64,000 nucleotides of DNA. Origin: Comamonas sp. B21-038 (GTDB lineage Bacteria; Pseudomonadota; Gammaproteobacteria; Burkholderiales; Burkholderiaceae_C). Each line of letters opens with the position of its first letter. Within the stretch, counting starts at the first letter, position 1. The notes under the pieces were generated by a model. The model was not told the origin of the DNA. It did no database searches and worked only from the letters and a program-made list of their open reading frames with translations. Both the position numbers and the translations under genes were made by a program. Below are positions 9,081 to 16,842 of this stretch, piece after piece. The DNA is taken from NCBI RefSeq assembly GCF_022387135.1, contig NZ_CP092462.1, forward strand, positions 3,038,001 to 3,102,000, in the 5' to 3' direction.

Positions 9081-9399
9081 GTGCCGAGCGCAGCGATGGC
9101 CTGCGTCTGCGAATCTCCCCTTCTGCATGCGCCGAGGAGCACAGGGTATGGGCTGGGCAGTTGCACCGCAGAGTGCAACTGCTTCGTGAACTGATTCACC
9201 GCGTCTGTTTGAACGGAGCGCCTCTGGCGCGTAGTGAGTTTCGCGGTGCAGCCCATATCCGAAGCACCACAGGTTGCCCGCAGCGCAGCGAAGGGACGCA
9301 GTCAGCGGGGCGGCCTTCTTTTGGGTACTTTTCTTCGGCCGGCGATCCGGGGCCGCGCAAGAAAAGTACCTCGCCCGCCGGGGCGAGACCCGGCCAGCA
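9081..9399 (+). repeat. Structured non-coding repeat, copy 3
   Basis: Directly abuts copy 2 and is nearly identical to it over most of its length, including the hairpin at 9157-9182 with the same arms GCAGTTGCAC / GTGCAACTGC. It differs in the second hairpin: the GGTACTTTTCTT / AAGAAAAGTACC arms are kept, but the loop is enlarged to about 24 bases containing its own CGGCC / GGCCG stem (about 9325-9370). It lacks the last ~20 bases of the tail found in copies 1 and 2 and ends near 9399, just upstream of the A-rich leader of the permease gene. Confidence 0.85.
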
Positions 9400-9472
9400 G
9401 CTGCTAGCTAAGCAAACAAACAAGCAAACAAACAAACAAGAAGATAAAAGCAAAACAAGAAAAACAAACAAC
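9400..9472 (+). other. A-rich, C-interrupted leader upstream of the amino-acid permease
   Basis: After the third repeat copy, 9409-9471 is almost free of T (two T residues) and made of AAAC/AAAG-type units such as AAGCAAACAAACAAGCAAAC. No Shine-Dalgarno sequence stands out before the ATG at 9473. An unstructured A-rich leader of this kind can favour ribosome access or S1 binding, but that is inference. It may also be a simple-sequence tract prone to length change. Confidence 0.5.
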
Positions 9473-10939
9473 ATGGATTTCCCACAAATCCTAAAATCCC
9501 CACCTTCTCCGCGCACCAGCGGCCCGCAAAGCCACCCCAGCGCCACCCCAGGCATAACAGGCAAAAAACCCGTGTCCCCTTTTGAATCGATTGCCCGCCG
9601 CGAACGCGGGCTGCTGCAGCAACTCACTGCAGCCCAAATGACGATGATCGCCATTGGCGGCGCCATCGGCACCGGCCTCTTCATGGGCAGCGCATTTGCC
9701 ATCGGCTTTGCCGGGCCCAGCGTGCTCATCAGCTACGCCATCGGGGCGCTCATCGGCCTGCTGCTGATGGGCTGCCTGGCCGAGATGACGGTCGCGCACC
9801 CCACCAGCGGATCGTTTGGCGCCTATGCCGAGCACTACCTCAGCCCGCTCGCCGGCTTTGTGGTGCGCTACGCCTACTGGGCGGCCGTGGTGCTGGCGGT
9901 GGGGATGGAAGTCACCGCGGTGGGCAAGTACATGAAGTACTGGTTCCCCGAGGTGGAGCAGTGGGTCTGGGTGGCCCTGTTCTCGGTCATTCTGGCCGCC
10001 GTCAATGCCACCAGCGTCAAGGCCTTTGGGCAGATGGAGTATGTGTTCTCCATGGTCAAGGTCGTGGCCATCGTCGCCTTTATCCTGATTGGCGCCTATG
10101 TGGTGTTCGGCTCGCAGCCCGAGGGGGTGGGTTTTTCCAATTACACCGCAGACCGGGGCTTTTTCCCCAACGGCTGGTGGGGCACCTGGGTGGGGGTGAT
10201 CGTGGCCATCTTCAGCTACCTCAGCCTGGAGTCGATCGCGATTGCCGCCGGAGAGGCGCAGAACCCGCGCCAGGCGGTCACCTCGGCGTTCAAGACCACG
10301 GTGCTGCGCCTGGTGCTGTTCTACCTGCTGTCGCTGGCCTTGATGCTGGCCATCGTGCCCTGGAGCCATGCCAGCACCGACAAGAGCCCCTTCGTCAAGG
10401 TGATGGAGATCGTCGGCATTCCCGGCGCGGCCAGTGTGCTCAATTTTGTGGTGCTGGTCGCCAGCCTCTCGGCGATGAATGCGCAGCTCTATGTCACCTC
10501 GCGCATGATGTTCAGCCTCTCGCGTGGCGGCTATGCGCCGGCAGCGCTGGGCAAGGTCAACAGCCGGGGCGTGCCGATGGGTGCGATTGCCATCTCCTGC
10601 CTGGGCATGGCCGTGGCCATGGTGCTCAACGTGCTCAAGCCCGAGGAATCACTCACGCTGATGATGTCGATCTCGATGTTCGGCGCCATGTTTGCCTGGT
10701 TCATGGTGTTTGTCACCCATTTGTTCTTCCGCCGCCGCTGGCAGCGCGAGCATCCGGGCGAACGCCTGCAGTTCCGCATGTGGGGCTTTCCGGTGCTGAC
10801 CCTGCTGGGCGCCGTGCTGATGCTGGCCGTCATCATCACCACCTATTTCACCGACGTGTTCCACATGACCACCCTGATCGGCGTGCCCATGCTGCTGGTG
10901 ATGACCGCCGTCTACCTGATCTGGTACCGCAAGCGCTGA
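9473..10939 (+). CDS. Amino-acid permease of the APC superfamily, probably linked to tryptophan catabolism
   Basis: A 488-residue polytopic inner-membrane transporter. The AAT-family signature begins near residue 33 (FESIARRERGLLQQLTAAQM then MIAIGGAIGTGLFMGSAFAI), followed by about 12 hydrophobic segments and conserved blocks such as FSYLSLESIAIAAGEAQNPR and LVASLSAMNAQLYVTSRMMF. The frame is open far upstream through the repeat region, but that part encodes repeat-derived sequence unlike any transporter, so the ATG at 9473 (MDFPQILK) is taken as the start; an internal start near 9572 is possible. kynB follows 14 bp after the stop and kynU after that, so aromatic amino acids or kynurenines are the likely substrates. 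Confidence 0.85.
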   Translation: MDFPQILKSPPSPRTSGPQSHPSATPGITGKKPVSPFESIARRERGLLQQLTAAQMTMIAIGGAIGTGLFMGSAFAIGFAGPSVLISYAIGALIGLLLMGCLAEMTVAHPTSGSFGAYAEHYLSPLAGFVVRYAYWAAVVLAVGMEVTAVGKYMKYWFPEVEQWVWVALFSVILAAVNATSVKAFGQMEYVFSMVKVVAIVAFILIGAYVVFGSQPEGVGFSNYTADRGFFPNGWWGTWVGVIVAIFSYLSLESIAIAAGEAQNPRQAVTSAFKTTVLRLVLFYLLSLALMLAIVPWSHASTDKSPFVKVMEIVGIPGAASVLNFVVLVASLSAMNAQLYVTSRMMFSLSRGGYAPAALGKVNSRGVPMGAIAISCLGMAVAMVLNVLKPEESLTLMMSISMFGAMFAWFMVFVTHLFFRRRWQREHPGERLQFRMWGFPVLTLLGAVLMLAVIITTYFTDVFHMTTLIGVPMLLVMTAVYLIWYRKR

Positions 10940-10953
10940 TACATTGCACAGCT

Positions 10954-11631
10954 ATGCCAAACACGCCTCACTCTGCGCCAAGCCTCTGGGACATCTCGCC
11001 GCCCGTCTATGTGGGCATGCCGGTGTTCCCCGGCGACACGCCCTACCAGCAGCAATGGGTGGCCAGCATCGGGCCGGGTTGCCCGGTCAATGTGGCCAGC
11101 ATCACCAGCACACCGCATGCCGGCGCCCATGCCGATGCGCCGCTGCACTATGCGCCCGATGGCGCCACCATCGGCCAGGTCGATCTGGCGCCCTACCTGG
11201 GCCGCTGCCGTGTGGTCCATGCCATCGGCTGCGGCCCGCTGATCGAATGGCAGCACATCGAACATGCGATCAGCGACGACCTGCCCGAGCGCGTGCTGGT
11301 GCGCACCTACCAGCAGATGCCGCAGACCCAGTGGGATGCCGGCCTGACCGGCTACGCGGCCGAGACCGTCGAGCGCCTGGCCGCGCTGGGCGTGCGCCTG
11401 ATAGGCATCGATACCGCCAGCATCGACCCGGCTGACAGCAAGGCCCTGCCCAGCCACCAGACCATTCGCCGCCACGACATGCGCGTGCTGGAGAACCTGG
11501 TGCTGGACGCCGTGCCCGAGGGCGACTACGAGCTGATCGCGCTGCCGCTCAAGCTTGTGCAGGCCGATGCATCGCCGGTGCGTGCCGTGCTGCGCGCGCT
11601 GCCCGGCACCTACAATCAGGCCACCGCCTGA
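10954..11631 (+). CDS. kynB: Kynurenine formamidase (KynB)
   Basis: Hydrolyses N-formyl-L-kynurenine to kynurenine and formate, the second step of tryptophan degradation. The 225-residue product belongs to the metal-dependent cyclase/arylformamidase family: SLWDISPPVYVGMPVFPGD at the N-terminus, then TSTPHAGAHADAPLHY, whose HxGxHxDxPxH residues bind the metal. GIDTASIDPADSKALPSHQT is also typical of KynB. Its ATG lies 14 bp after the permease stop and 73 bp before kynU, consistent with one transcript. Confidence 0.94.
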   Translation: MPNTPHSAPSLWDISPPVYVGMPVFPGDTPYQQQWVASIGPGCPVNVASITSTPHAGAHADAPLHYAPDGATIGQVDLAPYLGRCRVVHAIGCGPLIEWQHIEHAISDDLPERVLVRTYQQMPQTQWDAGLTGYAAETVERLAALGVRLIGIDTASIDPADSKALPSHQTIRRHDMRVLENLVLDAVPEGDYELIALPLKLVQADASPVRAVLRALPGTYNQATA

Positions 11632-11704
11632 ACCCCCTCCTCCCTTGCGGCAGGCGCCTGGCCCACCAGCGCCTGCCCGCCACCATTGACAAAGAGACCT
11701 AGCC

Positions 11705-13021
11705 ATGACCACCTTGGAAGCCTGCCGCGACGTTGACCAGCATGAGCCGCTGGCACCGTTGCGCCACCTGTTCGACCTGCCCGAAGGCGTGATCTACCTG
11801 GACGGCAACTCGCTGGGCGCGCTACCCAAGGCCACGGCGGCGCGCGTTGCCGATGTAGTGCAGCGTGAATGGGGCCAGGGCCTCATCCGCAGCTGGAACG
11901 ATGCCGGCTGGATCGACCTGCCCCAGCGCCTGGGCGACCAGTTTGCACCCTGGATTGGCGCCAAGCCCGGCGAGGTCGTGTTCACCGACACCACCTCGGT
12001 CAACCTCTACAAGGTGCTGAGCGCAGCCATCCGCCTGTCGCAGCAAGAGTTCTCCGACCCGGCACCGCGCACCAAGGTCATCAGCGAGCGCAGCAATTTC
12101 CCTACCGATCTGTACATCGCCGAATCGCTGTGCAAGCAGCACAACCTGGAGCTGGTGCTGATCGAGCCCGAGGAGCTGCCCGCCTGCCTGACCACCGATG
12201 TGGCCGTGCTGCTGCTCAGCCACGTGAACTACCGCACCGGCCACATGCACGACATGACCCAGGTCACGCGCGACGCGCATGCGCAGGGCGTGTTGACCGT
12301 CTGGGACCTGGCCCATGCCGCCGGCGCCGTGCCGGTGGACCTGAATGCCGCCAACGCCGACTACGCCGTGGGCTGCAGCTACAAGTACCTCAACGGCGGC
12401 CCTGGCGCCCCGGCCTTTGTCTGGGTGCATGCGCGCCATACCGACAAGTTCTGGCAGCCGCTGTCGGGCTGGTTCGGCCATGCCGAGCAGTTTGCCTTCA
12501 ACAGCGACTACCAGCCTGCGCCCGGCATCCGCCGCTACATGTGCGGCACCCAGCCGATGATTGCGCTGTCTGCACTGCAGTGCGGGCTGGACATCTTCAG
12601 CGAAGCCGAAAAGTACGGCGGCATGGCGGCACTGCGCCGCAAGTCCATCGCGCTGACCGACCTGTTCATCGAGCTGGTCGAGACCCGCTGCGCCGGCTAC
12701 GGCCTGGGCCTGGCCACGCCGCGTGATATCTTTGCGCGCGGCTCCCAGGTCTGCCTGACCCGCGACGACGGCGCGGGCGTGGACGGCCAGGGCAGCGGCG
12801 CCTACGCCATCGTGCAGGCGCTGATCGCCCGGGGCGTGATTGGCGACTTCCGCAAGGGCGATGGCGGCAATGGCCCGCACAAGGACATTCTGCGTTTTGG
12901 CTTCACCCCCCTCTACACCCGTTTTGAAGACGTGTGGAACGCGGTCGAGCACCTGCGCCAGGTACTGGAATCGGGCGAATGGCAGAAGCCCGAGTTCAAC
13001 CGCATCAATGCGGTGACCTGA
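11705..13021 (+). CDS. kynU: Kynureninase (KynU)
   Basis: PLP-dependent enzyme that cleaves L-kynurenine to anthranilate and alanine. The 438-residue length is somewhat above the usual ~420. Recognisable blocks are VIYLDGNSLGALPKAT near the start, FPTDLYIAESL, VLLLSHVNYRTGHMHDM, VWDLAHAAGAVPVDLN with the PLP-contacting Asp, and GCSYKYLNGGPGAP, whose lysine forms the Schiff base. The C-terminal domain ends with LRFGFTPLYTRFEDVWNAVE, again typical. It lies between kynB and a DnaQ-like exonuclease gene that starts 30 bp later. Confidence 0.95.
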   Translation: MTTLEACRDVDQHEPLAPLRHLFDLPEGVIYLDGNSLGALPKATAARVADVVQREWGQGLIRSWNDAGWIDLPQRLGDQFAPWIGAKPGEVVFTDTTSVNLYKVLSAAIRLSQQEFSDPAPRTKVISERSNFPTDLYIAESLCKQHNLELVLIEPEELPACLTTDVAVLLLSHVNYRTGHMHDMTQVTRDAHAQGVLTVWDLAHAAGAVPVDLNAANADYAVGCSYKYLNGGPGAPAFVWVHARHTDKFWQPLSGWFGHAEQFAFNSDYQPAPGIRRYMCGTQPMIALSALQCGLDIFSEAEKYGGMAALRRKSIALTDLFIELVETRCAGYGLGLATPRDIFARGSQVCLTRDDGAGVDGQGSGAYAIVQALIARGVIGDFRKGDGGNGPHKDILRFGFTPLYTRFEDVWNAVEHLRQVLESGEWQKPEFNRINAVT

Positions 13022-13051
13022 TTGCACAGTCCGTCCAGCACCCGCTCCGCC

Positions 13052-13753
13052 ATGTCCGAACGCATCGCCATTCTCGACTTTGAAACCACCGGCATGAGCC
13101 CGGCGCATGGCGCGCGGGCGGCCGAGGTGGGCATCGTCATGGTCGAGAACGGCCGCATCGTGGACCGCTACCAGAACCTGATGAATGCCGGCCAGCGCAT
13201 GCCCGGCTTCATCACCCAGCTCACCGGCATCACCACCGCGATGCTGCAGGCGGCGGCGCCTGCAGAGCAGGTGATGCGCGAGGCGGCAGCATTTGTCGGC
13301 ACGGCGCCGCTGGTGGCACACAACGCATCGTTTGACAGCAAGTTCTGGCTGGATGAGCTGGAACGCGCAGGCTGTGCGGCCAGCCCGGCCGCAGCGCCTG
13401 CCGGCAAGCTGTTTGCCTGCACCGTGTTGCTGTCGCGCCGCCTCTACCCCGAGGCACCCAGCCACTCGCTGGGCAAGATCGTGCGCCACCTGCAACTGCC
13501 GCCGGCCGACAAGGCCCACCGGGCACTGGCCGATGCCGAGATGACCGCCCACCTGCTGCTGCGCATGCAGGCCGATCTGCGCAGCCGCTGGCACATCCCC
13601 GAGCCCAGCCATGCGCTACTGAGCGAATTGCAGGTCTGCCAGCGCAAGCACCTGGGCCGCTGGCTCAGCAGCACCTCCGCGCGCCAGACCCAGCCGCAGC
13701 TGCCTGAGCTGGCCAACACGGTGATGCCTACGGCTGCGCCAGCAACACGCTGA
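13052..13753 (+). CDS. DEDDh 3'-5' exonuclease (DnaQ/PolC epsilon-like)
   Basis: A 233-residue stand-alone exonuclease-domain protein. Exo I is AILDFETTG, with the first Asp and Glu metal ligands; Exo II is HNASFDSKFW; Exo III is HRALADAEMTAHLL, with the catalytic His and last Asp. These are all intact DEDDh motifs. The C-terminal ~70 residues are not recognised. The ATG at 13052 (MSERIAIL) puts Exo I eight residues from the N-terminus, as in relatives. It follows kynU by 30 bp but has no obvious link to tryptophan breakdown. Its 3' end overlaps the convergent permease gene by 26 bp. Confidence 0.85.
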   Translation: MSERIAILDFETTGMSPAHGARAAEVGIVMVENGRIVDRYQNLMNAGQRMPGFITQLTGITTAMLQAAAPAEQVMREAAAFVGTAPLVAHNASFDSKFWLDELERAGCAASPAAAPAGKLFACTVLLSRRLYPEAPSHSLGKIVRHLQLPPADKAHRALADAEMTAHLLLRMQADLRSRWHIPEPSHALLSELQVCQRKHLGRWLSSTSARQTQPQLPELANTVMPTAAPATR

Positions 13754-15161
13754 GCAGCACATTCAGCGCCGCCATCAGCAGCACGGCCAGCCCGGTCACC
13801 AGCAGCACCCTGGACTGTACCCAGGCGCGCTCGGCCTGCGCAGCACCGGTGACCAGCTGGCAGGCCATCTCCACCTTGCCGGGGGAGGCCATCAGCAGCA
13901 GTGCCGCGCTGACATTGTGGACCGCCATAAACGGCAGCACCGCCACGCCCAGGGCCTGCGCAATCTCGGCCTGGGTGGCCGCAAACATCGCATTGGCGCC
14001 CGTGTTGGAGCCGGTCACAAAACCTCCCAGTGCGCCGACAAAAGGCGCAGCAAACACATAGGCACTGCCGCCCTGTGCCAACGCATGGGCCAGCTGCGCA
14101 GCCATGCCAGATACCGCCATCACAACACCCAGCACGATGAACAGCCCCGTGACCGGCGCCACCTGGCGCCAGGACTGCCAGACCCGCTGCAGGCTGCTGG
14201 CTGCGGGCAGGCCGCGCGCAAACCAGGCCGCCGCCACAAACAGCCACAGCGCAGGTGATGCCAGCAAATGCCAGGCACCCGCGCCCTGCAAGGTGCGCAG
14301 CACAGCGCCCGCCACCAGCACGCCCAGCAGCAGCAAGCCATAGGCGGCCAGCGCGCGCCAGCCCAAGGGGCCCAGCGGCGCAGCGGCCTCACTCGCAACA
14401 ACGCCTGTGCCCCGCCGGCCCAGCCACAGCCAGAGCACCGTCATCAGCAAGGCGCCCAGCGCGCCAGCGGCCGAGGTGCCGGCCACCGCATTGCTCAGCC
14501 CAATGGCCAGCGCCAGCACCAGGCCCGACAGGGCACCCTGCAGCATGGCACCCGCACGCCGGCCCGGCGCACTGGCCAGCCCCGCTGCCGCCACACCGAC
14601 AACCACCATCGGAATCACACTCACCATCGCCGATGCCACACCCAGCGCATCAAAGCCGATCCCGGCCATCGTGGCCGCAATCAAGGTGCCCGGGCCCATG
14701 GAGCCCCAGGGCACGGCGCAGAGGCCCAGCAAGCCAATCAGCGCCATCTTGCGCGCCGGCAAACCGCTGTGCGCCAGCAGCGGAATGCCGATGGTGATGC
14801 CAATGCCAAAGCCGGTCAGTGATTCGGCAAAGGGCGTGACCCCGTGCACCACCAGCAGCACAGCGCCCACGCCTTCGCCGGTGCGGCCCATCACCCATTG
14901 CGCCAGCGCCTTTTGTGCACCGGCAGCGCGCAGCACTTCGGACAGCAGCAGGCCGCCGCCCACGATCAGCAGCACCTCCACGAGGACCGGCATCCAGCTG
15001 GCCAGCGCCTGCTGCACCGCAGCTGCGCTGAGCGGAAAAGCCAGCAGGCAGCCGGCCAGTGCCAGCACCACACCGGTCAGCGCCGCATACAGCGAACGCA
15101 GCCCCAGCAACAGCCCCGCGATGACGGCCAGGACCGGGGACGCACTCAAGAACAGGTACAT
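13728..15161 (-). CDS. L-lactate permease family transporter (LctP/LldP-like)
   Basis: A 477-residue polytopic inner-membrane carrier of the lactate/glycolate permease family. The characteristic stretch is TPFAESLTGFGIGITIGIPL followed by AVPWGSMGPGTLIAATMAGI, and a C-terminal GGFVTGSNTGANAMFAATQ block with FMAVHNVSAALLLMASPGK, all matching LctP proteins. It is shorter than E. coli LldP (about 550), so the substrate may differ (lactate, glycolate or another 2-hydroxy acid). The ATG at 15161 gives a first membrane helix immediately; the frame remains open upstream only antisense to the regulator gene. Divergent from a cupin-type regulator 66 bp away, probably its controller. Confidence 0.83.
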   Translation of the reverse strand: MYLFLSASPVLAVIAGLLLGLRSLYAALTGVVLALAGCLLAFPLSAAAVQQALASWMPVLVEVLLIVGGGLLLSEVLRAAGAQKALAQWVMGRTGEGVGAVLLVVHGVTPFAESLTGFGIGITIGIPLLAHSGLPARKMALIGLLGLCAVPWGSMGPGTLIAATMAGIGFDALGVASAMVSVIPMVVVGVAAAGLASAPGRRAGAMLQGALSGLVLALAIGLSNAVAGTSAAGALGALLMTVLWLWLGRRGTGVVASEAAAPLGPLGWRALAAYGLLLLGVLVAGAVLRTLQGAGAWHLLASPALWLFVAAAWFARGLPAASSLQRVWQSWRQVAPVTGLFIVLGVVMAVSGMAAQLAHALAQGGSAYVFAAPFVGALGGFVTGSNTGANAMFAATQAEIAQALGVAVLPFMAVHNVSAALLLMASPGKVEMACQLVTGAAQAERAWVQSRVLLVTGLAVLLMAALNVLLSVLLAQP

Positions 15162-15198
15162 TGGGAGAGCGCTTGTTGAAATTGCATATAGGCAAATA

Positions 15199-15218
15199 AT
15201 ATTTCCTACACGAAATAT
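15199..15218. promoter_or_regulatory. Inverted repeat between lactate-type permease and XRE-cupin regulator, candidate operator
   Basis: ATATTTC-CTACAC-GAAATAT: perfect 7-bp arms around a 6-nt spacer, in the 66-bp divergent intergenic region, 9 bp before the regulator ATG and 37 bp before the permease ATG. Its position between both genes fits autoregulation plus control of the permease; binding is inferred. Confidence 0.55.
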
Positions 15219-15227
15219 AGTCAATCC

Positions 15228-15809
15228 ATGTCGACTGAAAATTCCCCACCCAGCACCGATTCCGACCTGCAGTTCGGCCTGGCCGTGCGCGCCCGCCGCG
15301 CGCAGCTGGCCATCACCCTGGACCAATTGGCCCAGGCCAGCGGCGTCACGTCCGGAGCGCTGTCCAGGGTGGAACGGGGCCTGCTCAGCGTGAGTCTGCG
15401 CAATGCCATGGCGATTGCCCGCGGCCTGGGCTGCGAGCTGAGCGACCTGGTGCAAAGCCCTGCGCCCGCACAGATCACGCGGGCCGGCGCGCATGCGCGC
15501 TTTGTCCATGAGGACACCGGCATTGTGCGCCTGGCGTTGGCCCGCCCGCTGCCGGGGCTGGAGTTGCTGCACTACACCGTGCCGCCGGGCCAGGCCTCCA
15601 GCCACTTCGCGCCGCACCGGCCGGGCACGCGCGAGGTGTTCTATGTCGAAAGCGGCAGTCTGCGCGTCTTCACCGGGGCCGATTCCGTGCTGCTGCAAGC
15701 CGGCGACAGCGCCCAGCTGGCGATGGACACCGAGCACCACTTTGCCAACGAGGGCCGTGGCGTGGCGCATTTCATCCTGCTGGTGGCCGCGCCCACGCAT
15801 GGGGGCTGA
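15228..15809 (+). CDS. XRE-family transcriptional regulator with C-terminal cupin domain
   Basis: A 193-residue cytoplasmic regulator. Residues ~15-70 form an XRE helix-turn-helix (VRARRAQLAITLDQLAQASG then VTSGALSRVERGLLSVSL). Residues ~110-190 form a small beta-barrel cupin with PHRPGTREVFYVESGSLRVF and AGDSAQLAMDTEHHFANEG, which would bind a small ligand or metal. This architecture (as in SutR/PuuR-type proteins) usually represses a neighbouring uptake or catabolic gene in response to its substrate. The divergent lactate-type permease, 66 bp away, is the obvious target. Confidence 0.87.
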   Translation: MSTENSPPSTDSDLQFGLAVRARRAQLAITLDQLAQASGVTSGALSRVERGLLSVSLRNAMAIARGLGCELSDLVQSPAPAQITRAGAHARFVHEDTGIVRLALARPLPGLELLHYTVPPGQASSHFAPHRPGTREVFYVESGSLRVFTGADSVLLQAGDSAQLAMDTEHHFANEGRGVAHFILLVAAPTHGG

Positions 15810-15830
15810 TGGCCCCTTGCAGTGCCGTCA

Positions 15831-16736
15831 TCACGAAGATGGCTGGAACAGCCGCTCGGCCACAAAGTCCACAAACACACGCAGGCGCGGCGACATCAAC
15901 CGGCCCGAGGGCCAGAGGATGCTGAACTGGCCGGTATAGGTCAGACAGTCGTCCAGCACCGTCTGCAGGCTGCCATCGGCCAGCGCGTCGCGCGCCAGAA
16001 AATCGGGCATATAGGCAATGCCCAGGCCCCCGATCGCCGCACCGCGCAAGGCCTCCATGTTGTTGCAGGTCAGCGCTGGCGGGTGGGCGGCGGCATCCTG
16101 CGCGGCGTCGGCGCTATCGCCGCCCATCTGCCAGGGCTGCAGTTTGCCCGAGGTGGGAAAGCGAAAACGCAGGCAGTCATGCGCTGCCAGGTCTTCGGGC
16201 CGCTGGGGCCGACCGCGCTGTGCCAGATAGGCCGGGGATGCGCAGAGCACAAAGCGGAACAGGCCCAGACGCCGGGCGCTGAGGCTGGAGTCGGCCAGCA
16301 CGCCGCTGCGGATCACCGCATCCAGGCGCGCCTCGACCACATCAACCAGCCGGTCGTTGAAGTCCAGGTCCAGCTCGATATCCGGGTAGTGCGCGCGGAA
16401 GGCTGGAATCACCGGCAGCAAGAAGCGGTAGCCAATGGTGGGCAGGCCAATGCGCAACAGACCCCGGGGACTGCTCTGCGTGCTTGACAGCAGCGCCTGC
16501 GCATCCTGCAGGTCATCCAGTATGCGGCGCCAGTGCGTGTACATCAGCTCGCCCTCATGCGACAGCGACACCCGCCGCGTGGTGCGCACCAGCAGCTGCG
16601 TGCCCAGTTGTGCCTCCAGCTTGGCCACGCTTTTGCCGACGGCCGATGCCGAGATGCCCAGGGCGCGGGCAGCGGCCACAAAACTGCGGCGCTCGGCCGC
16701 CTGTACAAAGGCGGCGATGTGGTTCAGGTTGTCCAT
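15831..16736 (-). CDS. LysR-family transcriptional regulator (CrgA/AaeR-like group)
   Basis: A 301-residue LysR regulator. The N-terminal winged helix-turn-helix reads MDNLNHIAAFVQAAERRSFV with AAARALGISASAVGKSVAKLEAQLGTQLL. The effector domain begins near PRGLLRIGLPTIGYRFLLPV and contains the LDLDFNDRLVDVVEARLDAVIR stretch typical of the large group that includes DhcR/CrgA-type regulators. It is transcribed divergently from an MFS drug-type exporter with 106 bp between, the usual arrangement of a LysR gene with its target. Its stop is 21 bp from the convergent XRE-cupin gene. Confidence 0.88.
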   Translation of the reverse strand: MDNLNHIAAFVQAAERRSFVAAARALGISASAVGKSVAKLEAQLGTQLLVRTTRRVSLSHEGELMYTHWRRILDDLQDAQALLSSTQSSPRGLLRIGLPTIGYRFLLPVIPAFRAHYPDIELDLDFNDRLVDVVEARLDAVIRSGVLADSSLSARRLGLFRFVLCASPAYLAQRGRPQRPEDLAAHDCLRFRFPTSGKLQPWQMGGDSADAAQDAAAHPPALTCNNMEALRGAAIGGLGIAYMPDFLARDALADGSLQTVLDDCLTYTGQFSILWPSGRLMSPRLRVFVDFVAERLFQPSS

Positions 16737-16758
16737 CCGCGCATATTACGGAAATTTG

Positions 16759-16775
16759 GTTGTTAATCAAACAAC
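16759..16775. promoter_or_regulatory. Candidate LysR operator in the divergent lysR/MFS promoter region
   Basis: GTTGTT-AATCA-AACAAC: perfect 6-bp inverted arms with a 5-nt spacer, containing a T-N11-A core (T at 16761, A at 16773) as expected for LysR-type binding sites. It lies 23 bp from the LysR ATG and 68 bp from the MFS ATG. Confidence 0.55.
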
Positions 16776-16842
16776 GACTGGCCTGTTTATTAGCCATCCA
16801 TTCCTCATTAAGCTCCACAGCGTGTTTTTGCAGGAGTTGGCT

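Noticed and set aside
8148..9128. A 326-codon minus-strand frame and other open frames through the repeat cluster
   Set aside because: The conserved features across repeat copies are stems with compensatory changes and loop indels, not codons. The frames arise from high GC content.
9409..9471. CRISPR-like or minisatellite array in the A-rich tract
   Set aside because: Units are 4-8 bases, irregular and without spacers.
8735..9472. N-terminal extension of the amino-acid permease by 246 codons
   Set aside because: It translates the repeat units and the A-rich leader; permeases of this family begin shortly before the first membrane segment.
8254..9472. Insertion sequence
   Set aside because: No transposase frame or target-site duplication is visible; the units are tandem and inverted non-coding repeats, so they are recorded as repeats only.
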